Origin: Pseudomonas persica
Lineage (GTDB): Bacteria > Pseudomonadota > Gammaproteobacteria > Pseudomonadales > Pseudomonadaceae
Length of the DNA stretch: 64,000 bases
Direction of reading: 5' to 3'
Assembly (NCBI RefSeq): GCF_900291015.1
Contig: NZ_OLKL01000016.1
Span: forward strand, 1 to 64,000
In this document: in pieces, positions 1 to 10,815 of the stretch
Position numbering within the stretch: position 1 is the stretch's first letter
Layout of the letters: every line of letters starts with the position of its first letter
Notes under the pieces: generated by a model
Databases searched by the model: none
The model's input: the letters and a program-made list of their open reading frames with translations, nothing else
What the model was told of the DNA's origin: nothing
Position numbers and translations under genes: made by a program

Positions 1-130
1 TCGCTTGCAAACGATGCATTCTTTATCGGCGCTTTGGTGGAAGAGGTGGGGCGATGTCTCCCACGGTCTGTACTGCTGTGAACAGTCAGAATCGGGCATT
101 TAGTCCCACCACCCCTTCAAGTCTAACCAT

Positions 131-160
131 ACAAGCGGGCTTGCCCGCGAAGAGGCCAGC
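131..160. repeat. Single degenerate REP half-site
   Basis: A short stem (GCGGGCTTGCCCGC) followed by GAAGAGGCC matches the right half of the REP elements elsewhere in the window, but it is unpaired and degenerate. The rest of bases 1-275 shows no convincing gene. The short open frame ending in TGA at 81 has poor third-position GC compared with real genes here. Confidence 0.5.
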
Positions 161-275
161 ATAGGCAAAAACGAGACTTCACTTAATCTTTCCCATTTGC
201 AGGTGTATCGTATTCGCCCTTCATCGCCAGCCGTGCTGGCAGCTTGATTGCGCAGAACACGAGGTACCCGCACCG

Positions 276-1658
276 ATGTCCTTCACCCGTCGACAAATGC
301 TCAAGGGCCTGACCGGCCTGGTTGTGGTTGGCCTGGGCGCCGGTGGCGCGGCGCGTTACTGGCTGGGCAAGGTCGAAGATGACAATGCCGGGCATGATTA
401 CGAGCTGATCGCTGCGCCGCTGGACGTCGAGCTGGTGCCGGGCTTCAAGACCGAGGCCTGGGCCTTCGGCCCCTCGGCACCGGGTACCGAGCTGCGCGTG
501 CGCCAGGGCACCTGGCTGCGGGTGCGCTTCATCAACCACCTGCCGGTGGAAACCACCATCCACTGGCACGGCATCCGCCTGCCGCTGGAAATGGACGGCG
601 TGCCTTATGTTTCGCAACTGCCGGTCAAGCCGGGCGAGTATTTCGATTACAAGTTCCGCGTGCCGGATGCCGGGAGCTACTGGTACCACCCGCATGTCAG
701 CAGCTCCGAGGAGCTGGGCCGCGGGCTGGTCGGCCCGCTGATCGTCGAGGAGCGCGAGCCGACCGGCTTCCAGCATGAGCGCACGCTGAGCCTGAAGAAC
801 TGGCACGTGGACGAGCAAGGCGCCTGGCTGCCTTTCAGCATCCCGCGTGAGGCCGCGCGCAACGGCACCGCCGGGCGCCTGATCACCATCAATGGCCAGG
901 CCGACTCGGTTACCGAGCTGCCTGCAGGCCAGGTGGTGCGCGTGCGCCTGCTGAACCTGGACAACACCTGGACCTACCGCCTCAACCTCAAGGGCAATTG
1001 CGAGGCGAAAATCTATGCCCTCGACGGCAATCCGGTGACCCCGCGCCTTCTGGAGGACGAGTATTGGCTCGGCCCTGGCATGCGCATCTGCCTGGCTATC
1101 CGTATTCCCGAGGCGGGCGAGGAGATCTCCCTGCGCGACGGTTTCGTGCGCCTGGGCACCCTGCGTTCGGTGGCCAGCACCGACGCGCCGAGCGACTGGC
1201 CGCCGGCGCTGCCGGTCAACCCGATTGCCGAGCCGGACCTGGAGAATGCCGAGAAGCTCAACTTCAATTTCGAATGGGCGGCAAAAGTCTCGGTAACCAC
1301 CGACGCGGACAAGCCGTCGAGCATGTGGCAGATCAACGGCCAGGCCTGGGACATTACAGACAAGACCTGTGCCGACCGGCCGATTGCCACGCTGAAGAAG
1401 GGCAAGAGCTACATCTTCGAGCTGAAGAACATGACCCAGTACCAGCACCCGATCCACCTGCATGGCATGAGTTTCAAGGTGATCGCCTCCAACCGCCACG
1501 ACATAAAGGAACCGTGGTTCACCGACACCTACCTGCTCGGCAAGAACGAGCGCGCCCAGGTGGCGCTGGTGGCGGATAACCCGGGTACCTGGATGTTCCA
1601 CTGCCACGTCATTGACCACATGGAAACCGGCCTGATGGCCGCGATCGCGGTGGTCTGA
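276..1658 (+). CDS. Multicopper oxidase, Tat-exported
   Basis: This 460-residue periplasmic enzyme should oxidise a substrate and pass electrons through a type 1 copper to a trinuclear centre that reduces O2 to water. The N-terminus has a twin-arginine signal (TRRQMLKGL, RR at residues 5-6) and a hydrophobic stretch. All four copper-binding blocks are visible: HWHG at 96-99, YHPH at 137-140, HPIHLHG at 391-397 and HCHVIDH at 442-448. The axial position after the last block is Leu, with Met next to it. Three cupredoxin domains fit the length. The stop codon overlaps the tadA start (TGATG). The natural substrate (metal, phenol or other) cannot be told from sequence. Confidence 0.9.
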   Translation: MSFTRRQMLKGLTGLVVVGLGAGGAARYWLGKVEDDNAGHDYELIAAPLDVELVPGFKTEAWAFGPSAPGTELRVRQGTWLRVRFINHLPVETTIHWHGIRLPLEMDGVPYVSQLPVKPGEYFDYKFRVPDAGSYWYHPHVSSSEELGRGLVGPLIVEEREPTGFQHERTLSLKNWHVDEQGAWLPFSIPREAARNGTAGRLITINGQADSVTELPAGQVVRVRLLNLDNTWTYRLNLKGNCEAKIYALDGNPVTPRLLEDEYWLGPGMRICLAIRIPEAGEEISLRDGFVRLGTLRSVASTDAPSDWPPALPVNPIAEPDLENAEKLNFNFEWAAKVSVTTDADKPSSMWQINGQAWDITDKTCADRPIATLKKGKSYIFELKNMTQYQHPIHLHGMSFKVIASNRHDIKEPWFTDTYLLGKNERAQVALVADNPGTWMFHCHVIDHMETGLMAAIAVV

Positions 1659-2137
1659 TGCGCCCGCAGATCATCGATCGCAGTCGCGATCAGGAATTCA
1701 TGCGCATGGCCCTGGCCCTGGCCGCCGAAGGTGCGGCCATGGGCGAGGTGCCGGTGGGCGCGGTGCTGGTGCAGCACGGGCAGGTGATCGGGCAGGGCTT
1801 CAATCGGCCGATCATCGACAGTGACCCCAGTGCGCACGCCGAGATGGTGGCCATTCGCGCGGCGGCGAAATCCGCCAGTAACTACCGGCTGCCCGGCAGC
1901 ACCCTGTATGTGACCCTGGAGCCGTGCAGCATGTGTGCGGGGCTGATTGTGCATTCGCGGGTGATGCGTGTGGTATACGGCGCGCTGGAGCCCAAGGCGG
2001 GGATCGTGCAGAGCCAGGGGCAGTTCTTCGGGCAGGGCTTCCTGAACCACCGGGTGATGGTGGAGGGCGGGGTGCTGGCCGAGGAGTGCGGGCAGATCCT
2101 CAGTGAGTTCTTCAAGGCCCGCCGGGCCAAGTCTTGA
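1658..2137 (+). CDS. tadA: tRNA-specific adenosine deaminase TadA
   Basis: TadA deaminates the wobble adenosine 34 of tRNA-Arg(ACG) to inosine in the cytoplasm. The cytidine-deaminase-fold zinc site is intact: HAE at residues 60-62 (Glu is the proton shuttle) and PCSMC with Cys90 and Cys93. The 159-residue length fits the family. The start overlaps the stop of the multicopper oxidase gene, so the two are probably co-transcribed and translationally coupled, although I know of no functional link between them. A REP pair separates this gene from the convergent mltF. Confidence 0.95.
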   Translation: MRPQIIDRSRDQEFMRMALALAAEGAAMGEVPVGAVLVQHGQVIGQGFNRPIIDSDPSAHAEMVAIRAAAKSASNYRLPGSTLYVTLEPCSMCAGLIVHSRVMRVVYGALEPKAGIVQSQGQFFGQGFLNHRVMVEGGVLAEECGQILSEFFKARRAKS

Positions 2138-2144
2138 CCTGTTC

Positions 2145-2241
2145 CGGCCCCTTCGCGGGTAAACCCGCTCCCACAGGAATACCACTATCTTCAACACCAG
2201 TGATGTACCTGTGGGAGCGGGTTTACCCTCGAAGAGGCCGG
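2145..2241. repeat. Inverted REP pair between tadA and mltF
   Basis: Two REP units face each other (about 2145-2178 and 2208-2241). They share the TTCGCGGGTAAACCCGCTCC core, with one altered base group (CCCTCGAAG) in the right copy. They lie between convergent genes and could fold into a transcript-ending stem. Confidence 0.9.
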
Positions 2242-2248
2242 TGCAGGC

Positions 2249-3754
<1,506 letters not shown>

Positions 3755-3920
3755 TTAGCTTGTCTGGTAGCGGGTTCTGTGCTTCACGGGCCTATCGCTG
3801 GCGTGCCGGCGACAGGGCCGGGACAGGCAACACAAGACAAATTTTTTTTGACCCGAAAGTCCGGTTCCGCCGCCCGGCAGCCGTGCCTTAGAGCGGGTGC
3901 CGAAACCCTTTGAATTAGGC

Positions 3921-3926
3921 TAGAAT
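3921..3926 (+). promoter_or_regulatory. Probable -10 element for purL
   Basis: TAGAAT lies about 40 bases before the purL start in an AT-richer stretch. No good -35 hexamer is present at the usual distance, so this rests on the -10 match and position only. Confidence 0.4.
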
Positions 3927-3968
3927 GCACGGCCTCTAAGCACACCCCTTCCTGAGGCTGTCCCGACG

Positions 3969-6900
3969 ATGTTGATCCTGCGCGGCGCTCCTGCCCTTTC
4001 TGCCTTTCGCCACGGTAAATTACTCGAGCAACTGAGCCAGAAAGTCCCCGCTGTTACTGGTTTGTATGCCGAATTCGCCCACTTCGCCGATGTCGACGGC
4101 GAGCTGACCGCCGACCAGCAGCAGGTGCTGGGCCGTCTGCTCAAGTACGGCCCGAGCGTGCCGGTACAGGAGCCGAGCGGCCGCCTGTTCCTGGTCGTGC
4201 CGCGCCTGGGCACCATTTCGCCGTGGGCCAGCAAGGCCAGCGACATCGCCCACAACTGCGGCCTGCAGGCGATCCAGCGCCTGGAGCGCGGTATCGCCTA
4301 CTATGTTGCCGGCAGCCTGAGCGAAGCCGACGCCGAACTGATCGCCGCCGAACTGCACGACCGCATGACTCAGCGCGTGCTCGGCCAGCTGGAGCAGGCC
4401 GCTGACCTGTTCAGCCATGCCCAGCCCAAGCCGATGACCTCGGTGGACATCCTCGCCGGTGGCCGTGACGCCCTGGCCAAGGCCAACATCGACCTGGGCC
4501 TGGCCTTGGCCGAAGACGAGATCGACTACCTGGTCAATGCCTTCCAGGGCCTCAAGCGCAACCCGAACGACATCGAACTGATGATGTTCGCCCAGGCCAA
4601 CTCCGAGCACTGCCGCCACAAGATCTTCAACGCCAGTTGGGATATCGACGGTCAGGCTCAGGAAAAGAGCCTGTTCGGCATGATCAAGAACACCTACCAG
4701 ATGCACAACGAAGGTGTGCTGTCTGCGTACAAGGACAACGCTTCGGTGATCGTCGGCAACGTTGCCGGCCGTTTCTTCCCGAACCCTGAAACCCGCCAGT
4801 ACGGCGCGGTGCAGGAGCCGGTGCACATCCTGATGAAGGTGGAAACCCACAACCACCCGACCGCCATCGCCCCGTTCTCCGGTGCATCCACCGGCTCCGG
4901 CGGCGAAATCCGCGACGAAGGTGCGACCGGCCGTGGTGCCAAGCCCAAGGCCGGCCTGACCGGTTTCACCGTGTCCAACCTGCGCATCCCGGGCTTCGAA
5001 CAGCCGTGGGAGCAGGCCTACGGCAAGCCTGAGCGTATCGTCGACGCCCTCGATATCATGATCGAAGGCCCGTTGGGCGGCGCCGCGTTCAACAACGAAT
5101 TCGGTCGCCCGGCCCTGACCGGTTACTTCCGTACCTTCGAGCAGGCCATCAACACCCCGCACGGCGAAGAAGTACGCGGCTACCACAAGCCGATCATGCT
5201 CGCCGGCGGCATGGGCAACATCCGTGAAGACCACGTGCAGAAGGGCGAGATCACTGTCGGCGCCAAGCTGATTGTGCTCGGTGGCCCGGCCATGCTGATC
5301 GGCCTGGGCGGCGGCGCCGCTTCGTCGGTGGCCACCGGTGCCAGCTCGGCTGACCTGGACTTTGCTTCGGTACAGCGCGAAAACCCGGAAATGGAGCGCC
5401 GTTGCCAGGAGGTCATCGACCGCTGCTGGCAGCTGGGCGACGCCAACCCTATCGCCTTCATCCACGACGTTGGTGCCGGCGGTATCTCCAACGCCTTCCC
5501 TGAGCTGGTCAACGACGGTGGCCGTGGTGGCCGCTTCGAGCTGCGCAACGTGCCCAACGACGAGCCGGGCATGGCCCCGCACGAAATCTGGAGCAACGAA
5601 TCGCAGGAGCGTTACGTGCTGGCCGTCAGCGCCGTCGACTTCGAGCGGTTCAAGGCCATTTGCGAACGTGAGCGTTGCCCGTTCGCCGTAGTCGGTGAAG
5701 CGACCGAAGAGCAACACCTGACCGTAAGCGACAGCCACTTCGGCAACACGCCGGTAGACATGCCGCTCGACGTATTGCTGGGCAAGCCGCCACGCATGCA
5801 CCGTTCGGTTACCCGCGAAGCCGAGCTGGGCGATGACTTCGACCCGAGCAAGCTGGATCTGGACAACGCCGTTCAGCGCGTCCTCAGCCACCCGGCCGTG
5901 GCCAGCAAGAGCTTCCTGATCACCATCGGCGACCGCACCATCACCGGCCTGGTTGCCCGCGACCAGATGGTCGGCCCGTGGCAGGTACCGGTGGCCGACT
6001 GCGCCGTCACCGCCACCAGCTTCGACGTCTACACCGGTGAAGCCATGGCCATGGGCGAGCGTACCCCGCTGGCATTGCTGGATGCCCCGGCGTCCGGCCG
6101 CATGGCAATTGGCGAGACACTGACCAACCTGGCTGCCTCGCGCATCGAGAAGCTGTCCGACATCAAACTGTCGGCCAACTGGATGTCTGCCGCCGGCCAC
6201 CCAGGTGAAGACGCCCGCCTGTACGACACCGTCAAGGCTGTCGGCATGGAGCTGTGCCCGGAGCTGGGCATTACCATTCCGGTCGGCAAAGACTCGATGT
6301 CGATGAAGACCAAGTGGAGCGACGAGGGCGTCGAGAAGAGCGTTACTTCGCCAATGTCGCTGATCATCACCGGCTTCGCCCCGGTCACCGACATCCGCAA
6401 GACCCTGACCCCGCAACTGCGCATGGACAAGGGCGAGACCGACCTGATCCTGATCGACCTGGGCCGCGGCAAGAACCGCATGGGCGCTTCGATCCTGGCG
6501 CAGACCTACGGCAAGATCGCCGCCCAGGCACCGGACGTCGACGATGCCGAAGACCTGAAGGCCTTCTTCGCCGTGATCCAGGGCCTGAACGCCGACGGTC
6601 ACCTGCTGGCCTACCACGACCGTTCCGACGGCGGCCTGGTCACCACCGTGCTGGAAATGGCCTTCGCCGGCCACTGCGGCCTCGACCTGCACCTCGACCC
6701 GCTGACCGACAGCCGTGGCGACGTACCGGCCATCCTGTTCAACGAAGAGCTGGGCGCGGTCATCCAGGTTCGCCAGGATGCCACCCCGGACGTGCTGGCA
6801 CAGTTCAGCGCCGCTGGCCTGGGCGAGTGCGTCGCGGTGATCGGCAAGCCGATCAACAACGGTGAAGTGTCCATCAGCCTGAACGGCGAAGTGCTGTTCG

Positions 6901-7865
6901 ACGACGACCGCCGCATGCTGCAGCGCCAGTGGGCCGAGACCAGCTACCAGATCCAGCGCCTGCGCGACAACGCCGACTGCGCCGACCAGGAATTCGACCT
7001 GCTGCTCGAGGAAGACAACCCGGGCCTGTCGGTCAAGCTGGGCTTCGACGTCAACGACGACATCGCCGCGCCGTACATCAAGAAGGGCGTGCGCCCGCAA
7101 GTGGCCATCCTGCGCGAGCAGGGCGTCAACGGCCAGGTCGAAATGGCAGCCGCCTTCGACCGTGCCGGCTTCGCCGCCATCGACGTGCACATGAGCGACA
7201 TCCTAGCTGGCCGTGTCGACTTCGAGGCCTTCAAGGGCCTGGTCGCCTGCGGTGGTTTCTCCTACGGTGACGTGCTGGGTGCCGGTGAAGGCTGGGCCAA
7301 GTCGGCGCTGTTCAACAGCCGTGCCCGTGATGCCTTCCAGGCCTTCTTCGAGCGTACCGACAGCTTCGCCCTGGGCGTGTGCAACGGTTGCCAGATGATG
7401 TCCAACCTGCACGAACTGATCCCGGGCACCGAGCACTGGCCGCACTTCGTGCGCAACCGCTCGGAGCAGTTCGAGGCGCGTGTGGCCATGGTCGAAGTGC
7501 AGAAGTCCAACTCGATCTTCCTGCAGGGCATGGCCGGTTCGCGCATGCCGATCGCCATCGCCCACGGTGAAGGCCATGCCGAGTTCGCCAGCGAAGAAGC
7601 GCTGCTGGCAGCCGACCTGTCCGGTTGTGTGGCCCTGCGCTACGTCGACAACCACGGCAAGGTCACCGAAGCCTACCCGGCCAACCCGAACGGCTCGCCG
7701 CGGGGTATCACCGGCCTCACCAGCCGCGACGGCCGCGTGACCATCATGATGCCGCACCCGGAGCGTATGTTCCGTGCCGTGCAGAACTCCTGGCGCCCGG
7801 ATGAGTGGCAGGAAGATGCCGCGCTGATGCGTATGTTCCGTAACGCACGGGTGTGGGTGAACTAA
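3969..7865 (+). CDS. purL: Phosphoribosylformylglycinamidine synthase
   Basis: PurL catalyses the fourth step of de novo purine synthesis: FGAR plus glutamine and ATP give FGAM. At 1298 residues it is the large single-chain form of gamma-proteobacteria. In order it has an N-terminal PurS-like part, two AIRS-type synthetase halves (for example [19 protein letters not shown] near residue 290), and a C-terminal class I glutaminase with nucleophile Cys1138 in GVCNGCQ and the His1263/Glu1265 pair in PHPER. It stands alone with its own promoter region. The following NIF3-like gene starts three bases after the stop and may be read from the same transcript. Confidence 0.98.
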   Translation: MLILRGAPALSAFRHGKLLEQLSQKVPAVTGLYAEFAHFADVDGELTADQQQVLGRLLKYGPSVPVQEPSGRLFLVVPRLGTISPWASKASDIAHNCGLQAIQRLERGIAYYVAGSLSEADAELIAAELHDRMTQRVLGQLEQAADLFSHAQPKPMTSVDILAGGRDALAKANIDLGLALAEDEIDYLVNAFQGLKRNPNDIELMMFAQANSEHCRHKIFNASWDIDGQAQEKSLFGMIKNTYQMHNEGVLSAYKDNASVIVGNVAGRFFPNPETRQYGAVQEPVHILMKVETHNHPTAIAPFSGASTGSGGEIRDEGATGRGAKPKAGLTGFTVSNLRIPGFEQPWEQAYGKPERIVDALDIMIEGPLGGAAFNNEFGRPALTGYFRTFEQAINTPHGEEVRGYHKPIMLAGGMGNIREDHVQKGEITVGAKLIVLGGPAMLIGLGGGAASSVATGASSADLDFASVQRENPEMERRCQEVIDRCWQLGDANPIAFIHDVGAGGISNAFPELVNDGGRGGRFELRNVPNDEPGMAPHEIWSNESQERYVLAVSAVDFERFKAICERERCPFAVVGEATEEQHLTVSDSHFGNTPVDMPLDVLLGKPPRMHRSVTREAELGDDFDPSKLDLDNAVQRVLSHPAVASKSFLITIGDRTITGLVARDQMVGPWQVPVADCAVTATSFDVYTGEAMAMGERTPLALLDAPASGRMAIGETLTNLAASRIEKLSDIKLSANWMSAAGHPGEDARLYDTVKAVGMELCPELGITIPVGKDSMSMKTKWSDEGVEKSVTSPMSLIITGFAPVTDIRKTLTPQLRMDKGETDLILIDLGRGKNRMGASILAQTYGKIAAQAPDVDDAEDLKAFFAVIQGLNADGHLLAYHDRSDGGLVTTVLEMAFAGHCGLDLHLDPLTDSRGDVPAILFNEELGAVIQVRQDATPDVLAQFSAAGLGECVAVIGKPINNGEVSISLNGEVLFDDDRRMLQRQWAETSYQIQRLRDNADCADQEFDLLLEEDNPGLSVKLGFDVNDDIAAPYIKKGVRPQVAILREQGVNGQVEMAAAFDRAGFAAIDVHMSDILAGRVDFEAFKGLVACGGFSYGDVLGAGEGWAKSALFNSRARDAFQAFFERTDSFALGVCNGCQMMSNLHELIPGTEHWPHFVRNRSEQFEARVAMVEVQKSNSIFLQGMAGSRMPIAIAHGEGHAEFASEEALLAADLSGCVALRYVDNHGKVTEAYPANPNGSPRGITGLTSRDGRVTIMMPHPERMFRAVQNSWRPDEWQEDAALMRMFRNARVWVN

Positions 7866-7868
7866 GGC

Positions 7869-8180
7869 GTGTACAAGCTCGCCTTCTTCGTCCCCGCCAG
7901 CCACGTCGAAGTGGTCAAGGCCGCTGTGTTCGCCGCGGGTGGCGGGCGCATCGGTGACTATGACCACTGCGCCTGGCAAACCCTGGGCCAGGGCCAGTTC
8001 CGCCCGTTGGACGGCAGCCAGCCGTTCCTCGGGCAAACCGGCCAGGTCGAGGTAGTGGAGGAGTGGAAGGTGGAGCTGGTGGTGGCGGACGAGCTGATTG
8101 TCCAGGTCGTCGCTGCACTCAAGCAGAGCCACCCGTACGAGACGCCAGCCTATGAAGTCTGGCGGCTCGCCGAGTTCTAG
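7869..8180 (+). CDS. NIF3/YqfO-like small protein
   Basis: This 103-residue protein resembles the PII-like middle domain found inserted in long YqfO/NIF3 proteins. It has the G-x-IGDYDHCAW segment at about residues 27-37, followed by G-rich turns and a C-terminal HPYETPAYEVW. It has no metal-binding NIF3 core, so it is the stand-alone form common in Pseudomonas. The start is GTG at 7869, three bases after the purL stop, with a TAAGG ribosome site inside the purL end. Its role is unknown; a trimeric regulator or metal-sensing function has been suggested for such domains, which is inference here. Confidence 0.75.
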   Translation: MYKLAFFVPASHVEVVKAAVFAAGGGRIGDYDHCAWQTLGQGQFRPLDGSQPFLGQTGQVEVVEEWKVELVVADELIVQVVAALKQSHPYETPAYEVWRLAEF

Positions 8181-8195
8181 ACCGCATCAAGGCAA

Positions 8196-8277
8196 TTCGC
8201 GGGTAAACCCGCTCCCACAGGGATCGCACAACCCTCGGATATTGTGCGATCCCTGTGGGAGCGGGTTTACCCGCGAA
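8196..8277. repeat. Perfect 36-bp inverted repeat (REP pair)
   Basis: The left arm 8196-8231 and right arm 8242-8277 are exact reverse complements with a 10-base loop. The outer 25 or so bases are the REP core. The inner bases (GGGATCGCACAA) also pair, so the match is longer than the REP unit. It lies between the convergent NIF3-like gene and tatC. Confidence 0.95.
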
Positions 8278-8283
8278 GAGGCC

Positions 8284-9045
8284 CTACAATCCAGCCACAA
8301 TCTGCTTGTCCTGCTCGGGCCGCTTCAGCCAGCCACACGCCAGCAACCCCACCTCGAACAGCACCCACATCGGCACCGCCAGCATCGTCTGCGAAAACAC
8401 ATCCGGCGGCGTCAGAATCATCCCCACCACAAAGCAGCCGACGATCACGTAGGGCCTGCTGCGCCGCAACGTAGCCACATCGGCCAACCCCACCCAGACC
8501 ACGATAAACGTCGCCACCGGTATCTCGAAGGCCAGCCCGAACGCCAGAAACAGCGCCAGGATAAAGTCCAGGTACTGGCTGATATCGGTCATCATCGCCA
8601 CGCCTTCCGGTGTCACGCTGGCAAAGAAACCGAACATCATCGGGAACACCAGGAAGAACGCGAAGGCCATGCCGGCATAGAACAGCACGATGCTCGACAC
8701 CAGTAGCGGCAGGGCAATGCGCCGCTCACGGCGGTACAGCCCCGGCGCCAGAAAGCCCCAGGCCTGGTGCAGCAACAGCGGCATGGCCACGAACAGCGCG
8801 CACATCGCGGTCAGCTTGAACGGCGTCAGGAACGGCGAAGTGACGCTGGTGGCGATCATGCTCGCGCCTTCCGGCAAGAAGCGCCGCAGCGGTTCGGAAA
8901 TCAGTGTGTACAGCGTTTGGGCGAAGGGGAACAGGCCGACGAATACCAGTGCCACCAGCGCCAGGCAGCGCACCAGGCGTTTGCGCAGGTCACGCAGGTG
9001 TTCGGTCAGCGGCATGCTCGCCGTCGGGTCCATGGCAATACTCAT
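8284..9045 (-). CDS. tatC: Sec-independent translocase subunit TatC
   Basis: TatC is the polytopic receptor that binds twin-arginine signal peptides in the inner membrane. The 253-residue chain has the typical N-terminal [14 protein letters not shown] motif and six hydrophobic segments, including the conserved FxxPF-like turn near [13 protein letters not shown]. Its start overlaps the tatB end by four bases (ATGA). Third gene of tatA-tatB-tatC. The neighbours on the other side of the tatA promoter are a T2SS and two Tat-signal phosphatases, which suggests this copy serves that pathway. Confidence 0.96.
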   Translation of the reverse strand: MSIAMDPTASMPLTEHLRDLRKRLVRCLALVALVFVGLFPFAQTLYTLISEPLRRFLPEGASMIATSVTSPFLTPFKLTAMCALFVAMPLLLHQAWGFLAPGLYRRERRIALPLLVSSIVLFYAGMAFAFFLVFPMMFGFFASVTPEGVAMMTDISQYLDFILALFLAFGLAFEIPVATFIVVWVGLADVATLRRSRPYVIVGCFVVGMILTPPDVFSQTMLAVPMWVLFEVGLLACGWLKRPEQDKQIVAGL

Positions 9046-9332
9046 GAAGCGTTTTCCTTGGGGGCAGCGACCGTGGCCGCATCATTGGCCGGCTCCGCGT
9101 TCAGGCTGATGCCCTGGCGGATCTCCTGTTCCAGGCGCTGCAAAGGCGCACTGTCGAGGTTGGGCAGTTCGATCTCCCGCTCCACCTGCGTGCGCAACGC
9201 CTGCATGGCCCTGCGCGCCTGGCCCAGGCCGCGCCCAAGGGTGCGTGCCGCCACCGGCAGGCGCTCCGGGCCCAGCACCAATAGCGCGACGATGCCGACC
9301 AGCAGCAACTCGCTGAAGCCTACCTCGAACAT
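9042..9332 (-). CDS. tatB: Sec-independent translocase subunit TatB
   Basis: TatB is the partner of TatC in the signal-peptide receptor complex. It is 96 residues: a short N-terminal membrane helix ([20 protein letters not shown]), the GPERLP hinge typical of TatB, then a charged amphipathic helix. It overlaps both tatA (upstream) and tatC (downstream) by a few bases, so the three are one operon. It is shorter than E. coli TatB (about 170 residues), lacking much of the variable tail. Confidence 0.94.
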   Translation of the reverse strand: MFEVGFSELLLVGIVALLVLGPERLPVAARTLGRGLGQARRAMQALRTQVEREIELPNLDSAPLQRLEQEIRQGISLNAEPANDAATVAAPKENAS

Positions 9333-9565
9333 CAGGCCTGACGGTCCGCTTGCGGTTGTTGCGCGGCCTGGCCAGCCAGCGGCGCCTGTTGCTGTACGTG
9401 CGCCTGGCCAGGGGCATTGGCGTCAGTGTCGCCGCCCATGGACTTGCGAAAACCCTGGATCGCCTCGCCCACATCACTGCCCAGGCCCTTGAGGCGCTTG
9501 GTACCAAACAGCAGGAATACGATCAGCAGTACGATCACCAGTTGCCAGATTCCAATGCCACCCAT
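9332..9565 (-). CDS. tatA: Sec-independent translocase subunit TatA
   Basis: TatA oligomerises to form the translocation pore for folded proteins. It has 77 residues: [20 protein letters not shown] membrane helix, [12 protein letters not shown] hinge and amphipathic helix, then a Gln/Ala-rich tail. I chose the start at 9565, which has an AGGAG ribosome site seven to eight bases upstream. The longer open frame (to 9631) would add 22 residues before the membrane helix. It is first in tatABC and is divergent from gspK, with a PhoB-box-like repeat in between. Confidence 0.95.
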   Translation of the reverse strand: MGGIGIWQLVIVLLIVFLLFGTKRLKGLGSDVGEAIQGFRKSMGGDTDANAPGQAHVQQQAPLAGQAAQQPQADRQA

Positions 9566-9618
9566 TGCGACCACTCCTGTAAGGTCATGAAAAGGAAAGA
9601 CAATCCTGCCTCGCGTAG

Positions 9619-9636
9619 ATGACGTACACATGACGA
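9619..9636 (-). promoter_or_regulatory. PhoB-box-like repeat upstream of tatABC
   Basis: On the minus strand two heptamers, TCGTCAT and ACGTCAT, are separated by four bases, giving the 11-bp period of a Pho box (each matches CTGTCAT at 5 of 7). Ten bases further is CAGGAT, a weak -10 at the distance used by PhoB-activated promoters. Direct sequence match only. Confidence 0.5.
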
Positions 9637-9643
9637 ACGGTCA

Positions 9644-9661
9644 CTGCCATCTACCTGCAAC
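9644..9661 (+). promoter_or_regulatory. PhoB-box-like repeat upstream of gspK
   Basis: CTGCCAT and CTGCAAC are separated by four bases on the plus strand, matching CTGTCAT at 6 and 4 of 7. No good -10 lies ten bases further, so this is weaker than the uxpA site. Confidence 0.38.
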
Positions 9662-9710
9662 ACCTAGCGTGTTTGACTGGCGTTTTTATTCGGTAGCGAG
9701 GCAGGCAAGG

Positions 9711-10676
9711 ATGGGTGGCAGGCAACAGCAGGGCGCGGCCCTGCTGATGGTGATGGTGGTGCTGGCGATGCTGGCGGCGGGCATGGCCTGGCTGGTGGAA
9801 GATGGCCGGCGCCAGGTCGATGATGTGCGCCTGTTGCACCAGCGGGTGCAGGCGCGAGCGATGGAGCAGGCCGGCCTGGCCTATGCCGGGCAGGCCCTGC
9901 GTGACCCCAGCTGGCGGCTTAGCCCGCTGTTCTGGCAGGCCTTGCGCGGGCAGCCGCTGAATTATGACTTTGGCGCTGGCCAGGCACAGTTGCGGGTGCG
10001 CGACCAGCACACCTGCTTCAACGTCAATGCGCTGCTCGGTGCTGATGGCGAGCGTGCCGCGCGTCAGTTGCGTTACCTGCTGGGCGACGACATGGCTGCC
10101 GAGCGCCTGGTCGATGCCCTGGCCGACTGGCTGGATGCCGACAGCGATGCCCGCCTGCAGGGCGCCGAGAGCGCCCAGTATCTGCGCCAGCAACCACCAC
10201 GCCTGGCGGCCAACCAGCCGATGGTCGATACCAGCGAGCTGAACCTGCTGCTGGAGCCGGACGCCGGCCGCCAGGGCCGTTACCCGAGGTTGTGCGCCTT
10301 GCCGCAGACCACCGGCTGGCGGCTGAATGCCAATGCCCTTGGGCTGGAGCATCTGCCGTTGCTGGAAGCGCTGTATGAAGGGCGTTATCCGCGCTCGTTG
10401 CTCAGCCGCATCATCAGCGGCCGGCCGGCGTCGGGGTATGTGGATGCAGCTGCGCTACGCCAGGCGCTGGGCGCGGTGGATGACGAAACCTTCGAGCGCT
10501 TGAGCGAAGGGCTGCTGCTGAACAGTGGGTATTTCCTGTTGCAGCTGTCGTTTACGGAGGAGGGGCGGGTGATCCGCAGCGAGTTCCAGGTGGAGGCACT
10601 GGGGGTAGTGCAATGGCATGCCCGGGTGCCAGCGCAGCAGGTGCGGGTCAGGAGCCGGGAGCCGATAGTTCAGTAA
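9711..10676 (+). CDS. gspK: T2SS minor pseudopilin GspK (XcpX)
   Basis: GspK caps the pseudopilus tip together with GspI and GspJ and helps push substrates through the outer-membrane secretin. The prepilin leader is MGGRQQQG, followed by AALLMVMVVLAML. It lacks the Glu at +5 that the other pseudopilins have, which is normal for GspK. The 321-residue length with a large globular domain also fits. I chose ATG 9711 because it gives a short leader; the longer frame starts at 9630. It is separated from the rest of the T2SS genes by two phosphatase genes, an unusual order, since gspK usually follows gspJ. Confidence 0.9.
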   Translation: MGGRQQQGAALLMVMVVLAMLAAGMAWLVEDGRRQVDDVRLLHQRVQARAMEQAGLAYAGQALRDPSWRLSPLFWQALRGQPLNYDFGAGQAQLRVRDQHTCFNVNALLGADGERAARQLRYLLGDDMAAERLVDALADWLDADSDARLQGAESAQYLRQQPPRLAANQPMVDTSELNLLLEPDAGRQGRYPRLCALPQTTGWRLNANALGLEHLPLLEALYEGRYPRSLLSRIISGRPASGYVDAAALRQALGAVDDETFERLSEGLLLNSGYFLLQLSFTEEGRVIRSEFQVEALGVVQWHARVPAQQVRVRSREPIVQ

Positions 10677-10684
10677 TGTTCAGC

Positions 10685-10780
10685 GGCCTCTTCGCGGGTA
10701 AACCCGCTCCCACAGGTACTGCACAGGGTTCAAAAACTGTGCGGTACTTGTGGGAGCGGGTTTACCCGCGAAGAGGCCGG
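10685..10780. repeat. Inverted REP pair between gspK and phoX
   Basis: Two REP units face each other, with TTCGCGGGTAAACCCGCTCC on the left and its complement on the right. They lie between the convergent gspK and PhoX-type genes. Confidence 0.9.
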
Positions 10781-10815
10781 TACAGCCAGCACAAGGCTGA
10801 CTGACCGGCGCCATG

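Noticed and set aside
1-81. Possible 3' end of a gene in frame 1, stopping at TGA 79-81
   Set aside because: Third-position base use is unlike the real genes here and the 26 residues match nothing I recognise.
4020-7190. Open frame of over 1000 codons antisense to purL, and similar long antisense frames opposite phoX-type gene and gspD
   Set aside because: These mirror high-GC codon use on the coding strand. They lack family motifs and ribosome sites, while the sense strands encode complete known proteins.
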